From Anthracocystis setariae (lineage: Eukaryota; Basidiomycota; Ustilaginomycetes; Ustilaginales; Ustilaginaceae), in assembly GCA_928724745.1 (NCBI GenBank), contig CAKMXJ010000001.1, positions 1-64,000 on the forward strand: a stretch of DNA of 64,000 bases, written 5' to 3'. The notes beneath the pieces were generated by a model. It searched no databases. It was not told the origin of the DNA and saw only the letters and a program-made list of their open reading frames with translations. Of the stretch, positions 46,001-55,904 are shown in pieces (position 1 is the stretch's first letter; every line of letters begins with the position of its first letter). The position numbers and the translations under genes were made by a program.

Positions 46001-47056
46001 TTATGCCAGAACATCGCGTAGATCCAGCTTGAAGCCTGGACCTTGAGTCGAGCTGAGGTGGACTTGCTTGATGATTTTGGCCGCCTTCTTAAGATCTCCT
46101 AGAGATCTCTTGTCGCGAGGAGCGTATTCCTTTGCCTGACTTGCGCTTTGTGCGGACTGCTGCAAGCCTAACGTGGGCACCTTCTGAACAATGGCGTCAA
46201 GCAAGGTTGTAACGTTCTTCCTGACATCGTCCTTGTCAAAGTAGAGACGGCCAACAGCGCCTCGGATGACGCCGACCTTGTCCGATCTCCAGTCCATAGC
46301 ACCCTTGGTCTCACGAATAGCGTCCAAGATCGATGTCTTGTCATCCGCCGGGACGACAGTGCCACGACGAGCATTAGGCATCAAACCCTTGGGACCAAGC
46401 GACCTAGCGAGAGCCTTGGAGACCTCTGGGAGAAGGGTGTTGGTGCAAAGCACCTTGGTGAAACCAGTGATGCGGTTGTTCAGAACTTGCGAGATGAGCT
46501 CGGAGCCACCAAGAATGATGTTCGGCTCGGAAGACGACGGGGACGATGCTGCTTCCTTCTCGACGATCTCCTTGACGGCCTCAGCCGCCTCGGAGTCTTC
46601 CTCGGCAAAGATCAAGAGGCGGTCCTGCTTGGTCCTAGGGTCTTTGGGATAAGCAATTCGACCTCGAAGGGCGTTGGTCTGATGCGAAGAGACAGAGGTG
46701 ACGATGTGGACTTCGAAAGCATTGAGAGGTCGCAAGGCAGCTCCGTGGGCCTGGAGATGCTTGCAAGCCTGATCGAGCGTGAAGAGCGTCTCGCCTTCAG
46801 CAGGCTCGAGGTTGCTGGATAGCTTTTTGGCAGACTTTGCGCGAGATGCAGCAGCAGCAAAACCGCCTCCTTGTTTTCGCGTAAGGTTTGAGGATAGCTC
46901 GGCAAAGAGAGCTTGGTTTCGCGCAGACTTTTGAGTCTTACCACGAGCACGATGCGACTTTTTCAAGGTGACGATGGTTGTGCTAAAGGATCGGGGGGTG
47001 GACGACGAGGCAGACGCCAGTGCCCTGAAGGCGGTACCAGGGAGGAGGAACGACAT
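46001..47056 (-). CDS. MRPL1: Mitochondrial large-subunit ribosomal protein uL1m
   Basis: L1-stalk protein of the mitochondrial ribosome. Start chosen at MSFLLPGTAF (47056), which opens a typical mitochondrial presequence (Arg/Ser/Ala-rich, few acidic residues, followed by SFSTTIVTLKK). 351 aa, intronless. The L1 fold is recognisable from GGSELISQVLNNRITGFTKV, the signature GPKGLMPNARRGTV (bacterial GPRGLMPNPKLGTV), and KVGVIRGAVGRLYFDKDDVRKN near the C-terminus. It is divergent from the haspin gene with about 520 bp between starts. Confidence 0.94.
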   Translation of the reverse strand: MSFLLPGTAFRALASASSSTPRSFSTTIVTLKKSHRARGKTQKSARNQALFAELSSNLTRKQGGGFAAAASRAKSAKKLSSNLEPAEGETLFTLDQACKHLQAHGAALRPLNAFEVHIVTSVSSHQTNALRGRIAYPKDPRTKQDRLLIFAEEDSEAAEAVKEIVEKEAASSPSSSEPNIILGGSELISQVLNNRITGFTKVLCTNTLLPEVSKALARSLGPKGLMPNARRGTVVPADDKTSILDAIRETKGAMDWRSDKVGVIRGAVGRLYFDKDDVRKNVTTLLDAIVQKVPTLGLQQSAQSASQAKEYAPRDKRSLGDLKKAAKIIKQVHLSSTQGPGFKLDLRDVLA

Positions 47057-47573
47057 GCTGTCGAGGTGGAGAGGTGGAGAGCACGGCTGCAGATGATGTT
47101 GTGTGCCGGTCTGCAACGATGGACACGATCAAGGACGGAAGTACTCTTGTCACCAAGAGCTGCTATCGCAAGGAAGAAATTGGGCTTTTGGGTCGACTTT
47201 TGACTGCACGGTAAGTGATGCCAGAACGAGCTTCTCATGATTGCTTATATAATCATCATCCTTCCTGGTTAACTCTCAGTCACGTGTCGACCTCGCGTTG
47301 ATTTTCTAACAGAGTAATTCCACGAAAAAAAAGAAGCCGCTGCGCTGTGGAAGCGCATGTGTTGTGTGAGTGTTGGTCGCTATTTTGGATTGATGCATTG
47401 CAAGCTGCAGCCGTCGTACAGAACAGCACAGTACAGTACAACTTCTGATAGCCCACGACGATTCACGACTCAGCCGCATTCTGACCGTGCAATGCTCTTG
47501 CAGATTACCCTTCTCTCACCACCACCATCCAAGCTATCCCTGATCCGCATACTGGCTAAGCCACAAAAGCGAC
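47057..47573. other. Divergent promoter region, uL1m and haspin genes
   Basis: No gene is seen. A tatataatc run at 47246 and a short A run near 47322-47332 are the only notable features. Confidence 0.5.
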
Positions 47574-50201
47574 ATGCCGTTCCTGTCCGGCAACACCAAA
47601 AAGGTGTCTGTCTACGGTCGCAAGACAGAAGTCAGGATCGTCAACCGTCACAACGATTTCAGTTCCTTGGGCAATGACGAGAATGATCCTTTCGGCTTCT
47701 TTCCGTCGCAGTCCAAGCCCAAGGCCACATACGGACGCTCAAGAGCCTCACTGGCTCCATCCAAGCTGCTACTAGACTGTGTCAACACCGCGGACGACGA
47801 CACAGATGAGCCCATGAGCAGTCACAGTGCATCGGACTCAAGTGCGCTGTATGCTACCGCCGACTCCAGCGCTTCATTTCAGTCAGCTACTTCTTCAACT
47901 TCTGACCAACCAGTGTTACATAGCCAAAAGAATGCGTCGTCCGGCAAAACACTTGACACCAAACCGCGACAGTCGCAAAAGATGAAACAGTCTCCCGTCA
48001 AGAAGACAGCGACGATCTCGCAGTCGACATTCAACAATGATGATGTTGTAGCGACGCCGAAAGCACAGCGTACAACTTCAAAGCGCAGCTATGTGGCCAC
48101 TCCTCAAACGATTCGCAAAACCTCCAAGCTCAAGCCTACAACCACAACATCCACCTCGACAAAAGCCTTGCCGTTCGAGTCTACTCCACCACCGATTCTA
48201 CCCGTTGGCAGGGCTCCTCGTCGGGCCGCACAAGCAGCTCGCATGGCGATCGAAGACTATGATTTTACCGACCGAGACATGACACCAAGACGACCTGTTC
48301 CGACCAAGTCCTACTTTGTCGACAAAGCACGTCAGCAAGCCCAGCTTGCTCAAGACGACAAACGAGACAAGCAGGAGAAACAGTCTGAAACCCGTGCACA
48401 CAAAGCCACATCCACCTCCAACCCTCGAATCGCCTCTCGAAAGTCGATGGCACCCCGACCGCGTCACACATCTGCCATGAGTAAAGCCGTGCCGAGAATC
48501 GTGTCAATCTCCGACTCGTCCATGACCTCGGCGATCAGTGTATCAGACTCGTCGTTTGATGCGGGCGGTACAAGTCAGTCGTCATTCAGTCTTGCTGGTC
48601 CCAGCAGTGATGAATCTGTCGAGCCTGTGCGCAAAAGGTCTACTGCAGCAGCAAAGGTTAAGCACAACAAGCGCGTCACTCGACGTATTGCGGCCACAAG
48701 CGATGACGAGGAGGACGAAGCAGGCAACAGCGACCAAGGTTTCGACGAAGAAGTAGAGCAGGATCCCACAGTCAAACTTGCAGCACAGATCGCCAACTTG
48801 AATGTAGCGGAAGCGCAAGAGGCAGAAGCTGCTGACGGTCATCTGTCTGAACTCCTCGCTTCAATTTCGCAAACCGAGCTTGCCGACTTCTCTGACGTAC
48901 TTAAGCAACTTCGATCAAGTCCAAAAGGCACCGCATCCCGGCTACGACTGGAAAAGATCGGCGAAGCAAGCTACAGCGAAGTTTTCAAGATCTTTGCCTC
49001 GACAAAGACGACTTCGTGCGCGAAGGAAGCTGGGCAGAATGATGCCTTGGTGCTCAAGGTCATCCCTATCGCCACGCCTCGGTCGCTCAACGGAGACGAA
49101 GGAGAAGATGTGCCGTTCTGCTCGCCTGCTGCAGATGTCGAGCGCGAGATTCGACTCATGCAGCTGATCGGGCATGATCCAAGCGGTTGCGATGCGTTCG
49201 TATCGCTTCGCTCAGCTCATGTGGTCAAGGGAGCATATCCCGTCGCTTTGTTGCAGGCTTGGGATCGATGGGATGCCAAGCGACGCGCAAAGACGGGCGA
49301 AGGCGCAGAGAATGTCCGACCTAGTGTGCTGGGCAGTCGCCAAACATACGCGTTGCTGGTGATGACCGATGGAGGAATGGATCTCGAGAGCCTTAAAATC
49401 AAATCATGGCTGCAAGCGGCCTCGATCTTTTGGCAGGTCGTTGCAGGACTGGGAGAGATGGAGCTAAAGTATGAGTTCGAACATCGCGATCTGCATTGGG
49501 GCAACATCCTGGTACAGACTGTTACGCGAGGGACGTCTGCTGACAGCCGAGGCGCTTCTCGCCGCAGTAGACTTGACGCAGGCGCGGCTGCCTGGTTGCT
49601 CAATTCGAGCATGTCTGGTGTCAAAGCTACGATCATCGACTTTACCCTATCTCGCGCCTGTGCCGCCACGACGTCAAAAGGGAGGAGCAAAAAGTTGGAA
49701 GTGCTCTTCTATCCTTTCGATGATGAGTCGCTCTTCGAAGGGTCCGGCGACGCGCAATTCGAGGTGTACCGCGAGATGAAGAACGTCACCAAAGACGATT
49801 GGCGAGCATTCACGCCAAGCACAAACATGCTCTGGTTGCGTTATCTAGCACACAAACTCATCGACGTCAAGTGCAAGGCTTGCAAAATTCCACCACCAGC
49901 TGGCAAGGGTGACGTTGAGGCCGAGGCAGAGATGCAAGCCTACGATTTGTTGCATGCTGCGGCTTCACGTCTGGATCGCGCGGTTGAGGCATTGCTCAGT
50001 ACTGGAACGAGGAGGACAGCCGCTGGTGGGAGGAAGTCGCTCCACCCAAATGCGAGCAAGTCTGTTCTGCCGCCAGCTGCGGGAGGTCCGAGGAAGGGAA
50101 GGAGCACGAGCGCTGTGACGCCGATGTTGCATGAGAGGATGGAGGACAGCCAAGCAATCATGGGATCTGTAGCACAGTTGTTGACACTCATTCATCAGTG
50201 A
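47574..50201 (+). CDS. Haspin-type protein kinase
   Basis: Phosphorylates histone H3 Thr3 in mitosis to recruit the chromosomal passenger complex (family knowledge). Single exon, 875 aa, start ATG 47574. Residues 1-440 are basic and Ser/Thr-rich, disordered. The kinase domain fills the C-terminal half: EKIGEASYSEVFK loop, Lys495 in LVLKVIP, Asp639 in FEHRDLHWGNIL (haspin-specific HW), Asp689 in IIDFTLSR replacing the usual DFG, and the haspin signature SLFEGSGDAQFEVYREMK. DFT instead of DFG is normal in haspin, so activity is expected. About 80 basic residues follow the kinase domain. Confidence 0.95.
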   Translation: MPFLSGNTKKVSVYGRKTEVRIVNRHNDFSSLGNDENDPFGFFPSQSKPKATYGRSRASLAPSKLLLDCVNTADDDTDEPMSSHSASDSSALYATADSSASFQSATSSTSDQPVLHSQKNASSGKTLDTKPRQSQKMKQSPVKKTATISQSTFNNDDVVATPKAQRTTSKRSYVATPQTIRKTSKLKPTTTTSTSTKALPFESTPPPILPVGRAPRRAAQAARMAIEDYDFTDRDMTPRRPVPTKSYFVDKARQQAQLAQDDKRDKQEKQSETRAHKATSTSNPRIASRKSMAPRPRHTSAMSKAVPRIVSISDSSMTSAISVSDSSFDAGGTSQSSFSLAGPSSDESVEPVRKRSTAAAKVKHNKRVTRRIAATSDDEEDEAGNSDQGFDEEVEQDPTVKLAAQIANLNVAEAQEAEAADGHLSELLASISQTELADFSDVLKQLRSSPKGTASRLRLEKIGEASYSEVFKIFASTKTTSCAKEAGQNDALVLKVIPIATPRSLNGDEGEDVPFCSPAADVEREIRLMQLIGHDPSGCDAFVSLRSAHVVKGAYPVALLQAWDRWDAKRRAKTGEGAENVRPSVLGSRQTYALLVMTDGGMDLESLKIKSWLQAASIFWQVVAGLGEMELKYEFEHRDLHWGNILVQTVTRGTSADSRGASRRSRLDAGAAAWLLNSSMSGVKATIIDFTLSRACAATTSKGRSKKLEVLFYPFDDESLFEGSGDAQFEVYREMKNVTKDDWRAFTPSTNMLWLRYLAHKLIDVKCKACKIPPPAGKGDVEAEAEMQAYDLLHAAASRLDRAVEALLSTGTRRTAAGGRKSLHPNASKSVLPPAAGGPRKGRSTSAVTPMLHERMEDSQAIMGSVAQLLTLIHQ

Positions 50202-50648
50202 TTGTCTGTTCACCTGGATGCATTCACATCATTATACCCATCATCGACACCGTTTGTTCTGTCAATGTTGGCTCAAGGAACATAGAGTATGGTCGAGCTA
50301 TGCAAGAGGAGCAACAGGGCTGTTTTATGTGACCCTCTTTTTTTGCCGCTTTTTTATTTTTGAGGATTTTGTTTTTTTTCTTGACGGGTCCGGCAAATTG
50401 CACTCAACAAAAAGCCGGGTTCCGGAATGCTTTCTCCACATTGCTGTTCTCTCTCTCTCCCCCTCCCTCTCTCTGTCTCTTACCTCTTTACAACAACAAT
50501 CGCTTTTGCTGGCACCATTTGCATTCTCTTCGAGGGTCATCACAATTCCAAACATCACACCGAGGTGCTCACGGTGCTCATCAACGCACACCTCAGATCG
50601 CCTTCGAGGTAATCGTAGCTGCAAACAAATTCGAGCATTCAGCGAATC
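50202..50648. other. Intergenic region, leader of the thioesterase gene
   Basis: No gene is seen. Contains T-rich tracts (50337-50380) and pyrimidine tracts (50448-50480). Confidence 0.55.
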
Positions 50649-51265
50649 ATGTCGGAAGCCAAAGGTGCGTGGCCACATACGTCCATCTACCAAACAAGAT
50701 GGCTTGACAATGACCAGTAAGTCGTCTCTCCCAGTGCGTCAATGATGCCAAGAAGAAGCCTCAACTCATCTCTGCCCCCACTCCCTCTCCCTCTCTCTCT
50801 CTCTCTCTCTTTTATGGTAGATACGGCCATTTGAATAACTCGTCATACTACCTTATCGCCGACTCGATCATCAATGCTTTTCTCATCGACAAGTGTGGCA
50901 TTCAACCTTTCATCCACCCTTCCACCTCCCCTGCTCCTTCAACGGGGGAGAACGAGAAGGACGTGGAGCAGATCGTCGGGTTGGTAATCAGCAATTCATG
51001 TCGATACTTTTCCTCCTGCTCCTTCCCCCACCCTCTCCGCGTCGGGTTGAGGGTGGTCAAACTCGGCACCAGCTCAGTCACATACCAAGTCTTCATCACC
51101 GAACAATCCACAAAGCAACATGATAATCCCGCAGCAATCATCACCTCGACCCACGTATTCGTAGACCGCATCACACGAAAACCCCTCCCCATGCCACCAC
51201 GCTTGAAAACCCCCCTCGCCTCTCTTCTGGTCAAACTAGATGATGGTCCCTCTTCGAAACTGTAA
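50649..51265 (+). CDS. Hot-dog fold acyl-CoA thioesterase-like protein (4HBT family)
   Basis: Two exons are inferred, 50649-50716 and 50821-51265, joined by a GT-AG intron whose 3' end is a long CT tract. Product about 170 aa. The junction rebuilds the 4HBT signature: WLDNDQ from exon 1 and YGHLNNSSYY from exon 2, where the Asp in DNDQYGH is the usual catalytic position. Later LVISNSCRYFSSCSFPHPLRVGLRVVKLG and STHVFVDR match the strand pattern of bacterial YbgC/FadM-like enzymes. Substrate unknown; no targeting signal seen. Its stop is about 95 bp from that of converging BDP1. Confidence 0.88.
50786..50810. repeat. (CT)n tract in the thioesterase intron
   Basis: A dinucleotide run that also acts as the polypyrimidine tract before the acceptor at 50820. 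Confidence 0.8.
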
Positions 51266-51360
51266 TGCAACCCCCCCCTTCATAGCCTCTCAGTCCCATC
51301 GTAAGCTTTGTCATGTTCGATTCAGCTGAACGACCCATCTGAAAGAGTGGAAAAAGGTGG

Positions 51361-54186
51361 TTAGAGCTCACCAACAATCTCTTCGATCTCAATTCCATCG
51401 CCGGGAGCTTCCCTAGTGGCGTTCGACCCAGCCCTATTGCGCTTGTTCCTGGTACTCTTCCGACTCCCAATCGCAGGTGGACCTCCACCGCCTCTTCCTC
51501 TTCCTCTCCCCTTGCCCTCCCCCTCCTCTGCTTCCGGTGCGCTACCACTACCCGCACCCGCATTCGCATTCGCACCCGCACCGATCTCCGCGGTTGGCGC
51601 GGGCGTCGAAACGGACGCCTTCCTCGTCGAACCCCTCCTCTTCCTCCCCCTCGCACCACCCGGCTTCTTCCCAATGCGCCTCCTAATCACCTGCTCATTC
51701 CCACCCTCATCGATCTCCACCACCTCCTCATACTCCCACCCATCCTCGTCGTCGTCGTCGTCGTCGTCGACATCACTCCTTTCCTTCCCCTTGCCCGCAA
51801 CTGGCGCACTCGCCTCCCTCTTCTTCACCACCGCTGCATCCGCACTTAAAGACGCCACATCCTGCAAATCCGCCTTGATCTCCGGAGGTGGCCCCGACAA
51901 ATCCACCCCAATCGCCTCGGCATACGCCTCCAAATTCACCGGCACCGTATTGCGCAACGCCTCATCCACCAACCTCGCATTGCTCCTCTCCTCCACATTG
52001 AACTTCTTCTTGATCATCACCCGATCCCTGCCCGGGAACAGCCGTGCGATCATCTCGAAATCCGTACCCCACTGTTGCAGCGAGCGGTAGAACTTGGCCG
52101 TTTCATCCGCGGTCCACTTGCGGTTACGACCCAATTTGCGCGAGTACGTAGCCGCATTCACGAACCGATCGCCCTCGCGCTCGTCAACGACTTCCATGTT
52201 CTCGCGGTCCTCCTCGCCGTTGCCGTAGTTGGCAAATAGCGAGGTTTCGTCCAGCACGATCTTGCCGTCGACGATACGCGTTTGAACGGCAAAACGGTTT
52301 TCGCGGAACGTGATGTCCGTGCCTGCCACCGACGGTTCGCGTTTGTTGCGGCTACGAGACGAACCGCCTTCACCATCGGTAGTGCCCTCTGCATCGGTCT
52401 CGGGGGCAGATTCCTCGATATCCTCATCACCAGTAGTCTGGTCGCCGACAATCTCCTCTTCCCCAACATCGATCGGAACGCCATCAACCGTCCTTACAAC
52501 CCTTGGAGGCGCAGACGAGGGCGAGGGCGAGAGCGAAGCGCCATCCACCTTGTCGCCCAACACATGCGCGCCCAACAACGCCGTCTTGGCTGCCGCCCTC
52601 CTATCACTCACCAACCGGCGATACACCCTCTCAGCCTCAAACGTCCTCGGCCCCGCCCTCCCCCGCTTATACTCTGCCAAACTGATATCCGCCATACTCA
52701 CACTGGCCGGATCGATCTTGCTACTCGCCAATTGCACACCCTCCACAAACACTTGCTTCCTATACTCCTCCTCGTCATCCGAAACCGTATGCGGCTTGCG
52801 CGTACTTGCCACCCTCCTCCTCTTGCGCCTCACGCGCTCGCCATCCTCGCCGACCTCGGAACCCGTCTCCATATCACTCTCATCCTCCGGCCCAAGCGTA
52901 ACACCGTCCGGATGAACCAACCTCCACGCCTCCAGATCACTATCGTACTGCTGTCGGAGCAAAGCCGCCTCTGCTTCCCACTTTGTTCTATCTGCTGGCG
53001 CCAGGTCGCGCCACTCGGCGGCGATCTCGGAAGTAAGCTGCGTGAGGCTCCTATCCGGATTTTGACCTTGCCTTTCGGGACGCACCGAGTTGATAAAGAG
53101 GAGGTAGGCTGAGAGTGGCCGCTTGGGCTTGCCCGTAGCCTGCTCCTTGCGTTTGAGACGACGTTTCTGAAGTCGAGCAGCTGCTTCAAGCCTGCGTTGC
53201 GCAGCGCGTTCGGCTCTCTGCTCTTCCGTCTCGACTGCAGCCTGAGAGCCAGGCTTGATACTGTGTGAAGAATCCCCTGGCTGACCAGCTCGGACCTTGC
53301 CCTTATTCGCTGGTGCTGAAATCTCTGGGAGGTCGTCCGCACCCGGAGAAGGTTGGGGTTGGGACGCTTTTGTCTTCTGTGATGGTGCACTCTCCTTGAC
53401 TGTGGTGGAAGATGGTGTGACTTTGGAGCGAGTTGGCGGTTGAGGTGCCTGAAAGGGATCGGGTTGAGAGGCCTTATCGATGGATGCTTGTTGTGGTGGT
53501 TCGGATAGCACGGCTGTAGTCCGCTCCGCTCCTGCACGGATGGAACTGGGATTGCTTTTGCCACGGCTGCTGCGAGAACCTCCGATGCTTGGCGGAGCAC
53601 GCGAATGCGCTGACGTACGTGAAGCTTGTGCATCATCGGCCTGCTCTTCAGAAACAGACTTAATGGTGGGAGGCGCGTACGAGGAAGCCGCCGCAACACC
53701 GTGAGGCGCTGGGGTCAAGGACGCTCTGGAACCAGGTCGAGGTTTGGAGACGGATGGCTTTCGGAATACAGGCTTGGTGCCCGAGGCTTGGGCAGTGGTG
53801 GCAACGTCACTTGGCGCAGTAGCTGACGAGCCAGGTCGAGAGATGAGGGAGGGAGAGCTGGTGAAAGCATAGCTCTGCGTTCTGGCTGGTGTGGTGCTTA
53901 ACTGTGCAGGAGACTTGGGCACGCTGGATGTGGCATGTGGTTGCACGTTGACATTTCGCCTTACGGATGGTGGACGCGTTTGACGGCTGGAGAGCTGGGG
54001 TTGAAGCGAAGGAGAGGGAGGTGGAGCAGTGGAGGCGCTGGATGTGGACTGGTGCTGTGATGGTGTCTGTTGATTCGCAGCTGGTGATTGCGATGCACTG
54101 TCTGCGGGAGTTGCGGCTGTGGTGGACCTTCGAGGAACAATAGAGGGCTTGAAACGCGCGCCTCCCTTTTCGATACGCGACGACAT
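51361..54186 (-). CDS. BDP1: TFIIIB subunit B'' (Bdp1) with an added HMG box
   Basis: Bdp1 joins TBP and Brf1 to start RNA polymerase III transcription. Start chosen at MSSRIEKGGARFKPSIVPRR (54186), which matches Bdp1 N-termini; 21 more codons are open. 941 aa, intronless. The extended SANT domain lies near residues 680-735 (NRKWTADETAKFYRSLQQWG, then FPGRDRVMIKKKFNVEER), the diagnostic Bdp1 core. Residues about 350-425 form a clear HMG box (KRPLSAYLLFINSVRPE ... WRDLAPADRTKWEAEA), which I do not know from yeast or human Bdp1. The rest is disordered, with an Asp run and a basic C-terminal tail of Gly/Arg. Confidence 0.93.
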   Translation of the reverse strand: MSSRIEKGGARFKPSIVPRRSTTAATPADSASQSPAANQQTPSQHQSTSSASTAPPPSPSLQPQLSSRQTRPPSVRRNVNVQPHATSSVPKSPAQLSTTPARTQSYAFTSSPSLISRPGSSATAPSDVATTAQASGTKPVFRKPSVSKPRPGSRASLTPAPHGVAAASSYAPPTIKSVSEEQADDAQASRTSAHSRAPPSIGGSRSSRGKSNPSSIRAGAERTTAVLSEPPQQASIDKASQPDPFQAPQPPTRSKVTPSSTTVKESAPSQKTKASQPQPSPGADDLPEISAPANKGKVRAGQPGDSSHSIKPGSQAAVETEEQRAERAAQRRLEAAARLQKRRLKRKEQATGKPKRPLSAYLLFINSVRPERQGQNPDRSLTQLTSEIAAEWRDLAPADRTKWEAEAALLRQQYDSDLEAWRLVHPDGVTLGPEDESDMETGSEVGEDGERVRRKRRRVASTRKPHTVSDDEEEYRKQVFVEGVQLASSKIDPASVSMADISLAEYKRGRAGPRTFEAERVYRRLVSDRRAAAKTALLGAHVLGDKVDGASLSPSPSSAPPRVVRTVDGVPIDVGEEEIVGDQTTGDEDIEESAPETDAEGTTDGEGGSSRSRNKREPSVAGTDITFRENRFAVQTRIVDGKIVLDETSLFANYGNGEEDRENMEVVDEREGDRFVNAATYSRKLGRNRKWTADETAKFYRSLQQWGTDFEMIARLFPGRDRVMIKKKFNVEERSNARLVDEALRNTVPVNLEAYAEAIGVDLSGPPPEIKADLQDVASLSADAAVVKKREASAPVAGKGKERSDVDDDDDDDEDGWEYEEVVEIDEGGNEQVIRRRIGKKPGGARGRKRRGSTRKASVSTPAPTAEIGAGANANAGAGSGSAPEAEEGEGKGRGRGRGGGGPPAIGSRKSTRNKRNRAGSNATREAPGDGIEIEEIVGEL

Positions 54187-54482
54187 GGATGGATTGGCCA
54201 CCGTAGGAGTGTTTTGGACTAGATAATATCGTATAGGATGGGATGGCAAGTGATGGATGATGGATGGATGATGGTATGATGGAAGCCGTTAAGGGTTCCG
54301 CGTGCATTCGCATTTCCCACTTTTCCAACCGAATTCCGAATTCCGAGTGCCAACACTACTTTGCTCTGACTTGTCAGATACAGCATGGCATGGCATGGAT
54401 TGGCATGGATTGGCTCGATTCGCTTGTCAACCTCAATCACCTCTCATTCGAACTAGTCGAATCCGCCTCTGCAATCTCGAGC

Positions 54483-55448
54483 ATGTCGAATCCACCAGCA
54501 CCTCGTTTCGGTGCAGGTGTGCCACCACCACCAGCTATGCCCCATCTGCCGCCACCGCCCTTTGGCATGTCCACACCTCAGCCCCAATCCGACGAACCTC
54601 GGCCGCTTCCAGCAGATGCCAGCAAGACGCTTTACATTCAGAACCTCAACGAAAAGGTCAAATTAGATACGATGAAAGCCACGCTCACCAACCTCTTTTC
54701 CAATTACGGCGATGTGCTCTCGGTGGTGTCGCATACCAACATGCGCATGCGAGGCCAGGCGTTTGTTTCGCTCGATGATGTCAATGCGGCTGACAAGGCA
54801 CGTCGCGAAGCACACCTCTTCCCACTGTACGGAAAAGCCATCAAGATCAGCTTTGCAAAGACAAAGTCGGACTCGGTCGTCCTGCAAGAGACCAAGCAAC
54901 ACGGTGGTCAAGACTCGGACGAGTTTAAGCAGCATAAAGAGCACAGGCTGCAACATAAGAAAATGGCACGCAGGGCAAATGTGCTTAGGAGGAGAGAACT
55001 CGAGAAAAAGATCCGCGCCAAGAGAGCAGCTGCGGGCGAGATCGCAGAACCAGAGAAAGCAAGCAGTTCGAACAAGAGGACGCAACACGAAATGCCGGAC
55101 GAGTACTTGCCGCCGAACAACATGCTCTTCTTGCAAAACATCCCAGAGGGTGTTGGAAAGGGCGAGCTCGAGAGTCTTTTCTCTGCCTACTCTGGCTATG
55201 TGGATGTGCAGACGATTCCTGGAAAGGCAGATATCGCGTTCGTCGAGTTCTCCGATATCCCATCCAGCGTCACTGCGCGAGGCGCTCTGAACGGCTACAA
55301 CTTTGGCGCCGGTGACAAACTCAAAGTAAGTAGTCTCTGCGCTTGGTCCCATTCGACTCTGACAACCGCCGTGGTTCAGCATATTTCTGACACTCTTTCT
55401 TCTTCGTTGCGCTTTGTCTGTCTACAGATTACCTTCGCGAGAGCCTAG
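54483..55448 (+). CDS. U1A/U2B''-type spliceosomal RRM protein
   Basis: SNF-family snRNP protein binding U1 and/or U2 snRNA loops. Exons 54483-55325 and 55428-55448, with a GT-AG intron just before the last seven codons; 287 aa (human U1A 282). Pro-rich N-terminus (GVPPPPAMPHLPPPPF). RRM1 near 45-125 has RNP2-like LYIQNLNEKV and RNP1-like MRGQAFVSL. A Lys/Arg/Glu helical linker follows. RRM2 near 205-287 has MLFLQNIPEGV and ADIAFVEFSD. The intron placement so near the stop preserves the RRM2 final strand ITFARA. Whether it serves U1, U2 or both cannot be told. Divergent from BDP1, about 300 bp between starts. Confidence 0.93.
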   Translation: MSNPPAPRFGAGVPPPPAMPHLPPPPFGMSTPQPQSDEPRPLPADASKTLYIQNLNEKVKLDTMKATLTNLFSNYGDVLSVVSHTNMRMRGQAFVSLDDVNAADKARREAHLFPLYGKAIKISFAKTKSDSVVLQETKQHGGQDSDEFKQHKEHRLQHKKMARRANVLRRRELEKKIRAKRAAAGEIAEPEKASSSNKRTQHEMPDEYLPPNNMLFLQNIPEGVGKGELESLFSAYSGYVDVQTIPGKADIAFVEFSDIPSSVTARGALNGYNFGAGDKLKVSSLCAWSHSTLTTAVVQHISDTLSSSLRFVCLQITFARA

Positions 55449-55814
55449 ACGAAGCTACAGCATCTTGCCAGCCCGACAAGATGGATCCGCATTGCACGGC
55501 GCGGATCGGTGTGTACTTTTACTCTTTGGCCTCAACTCGTCTCGTGTATTTCTAATCACCATCATCATAGCATTACTCCATCTGCTTGAGACAATGGCTG
55601 CTGCTGTCAGTCTGACTGTGGCTCGCTTTGCTTCTTGAGCGATGATCGAACGGTGTCAAAGGTTGCAACCATGGGTTGCTTAGTAGAAGGCAAAGGTTGA
55701 GGTCAAAATCGGAAGACGGAATTTGAGAGTGCGAGTGCGGTTGGATTTGGCTGCGGTGCAACGCGTCGGAAGTTGTCAGAAGTGCGGCATTCTTCATTCC
55801 ATCCAACACCTCCA

Positions 55815-55845
<31 letters not shown>

Positions 55846-55904
55846 CCTGTCGCTTCCACCTTGACCATCGCACCACACCTAATCCCTCATCTGGCTTCAA
55901 CATC
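55449..55904. other. Intergenic region and leader of the BCL7-like gene
   Basis: No gene is seen. Holds an (AC)14 microsatellite in the presumed leader. Confidence 0.55.
55815..55842. repeat. (AC)14 microsatellite
   Basis: 28 bases of AC ending 63 bp before the start codon of the downstream gene. Confidence 0.9.
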
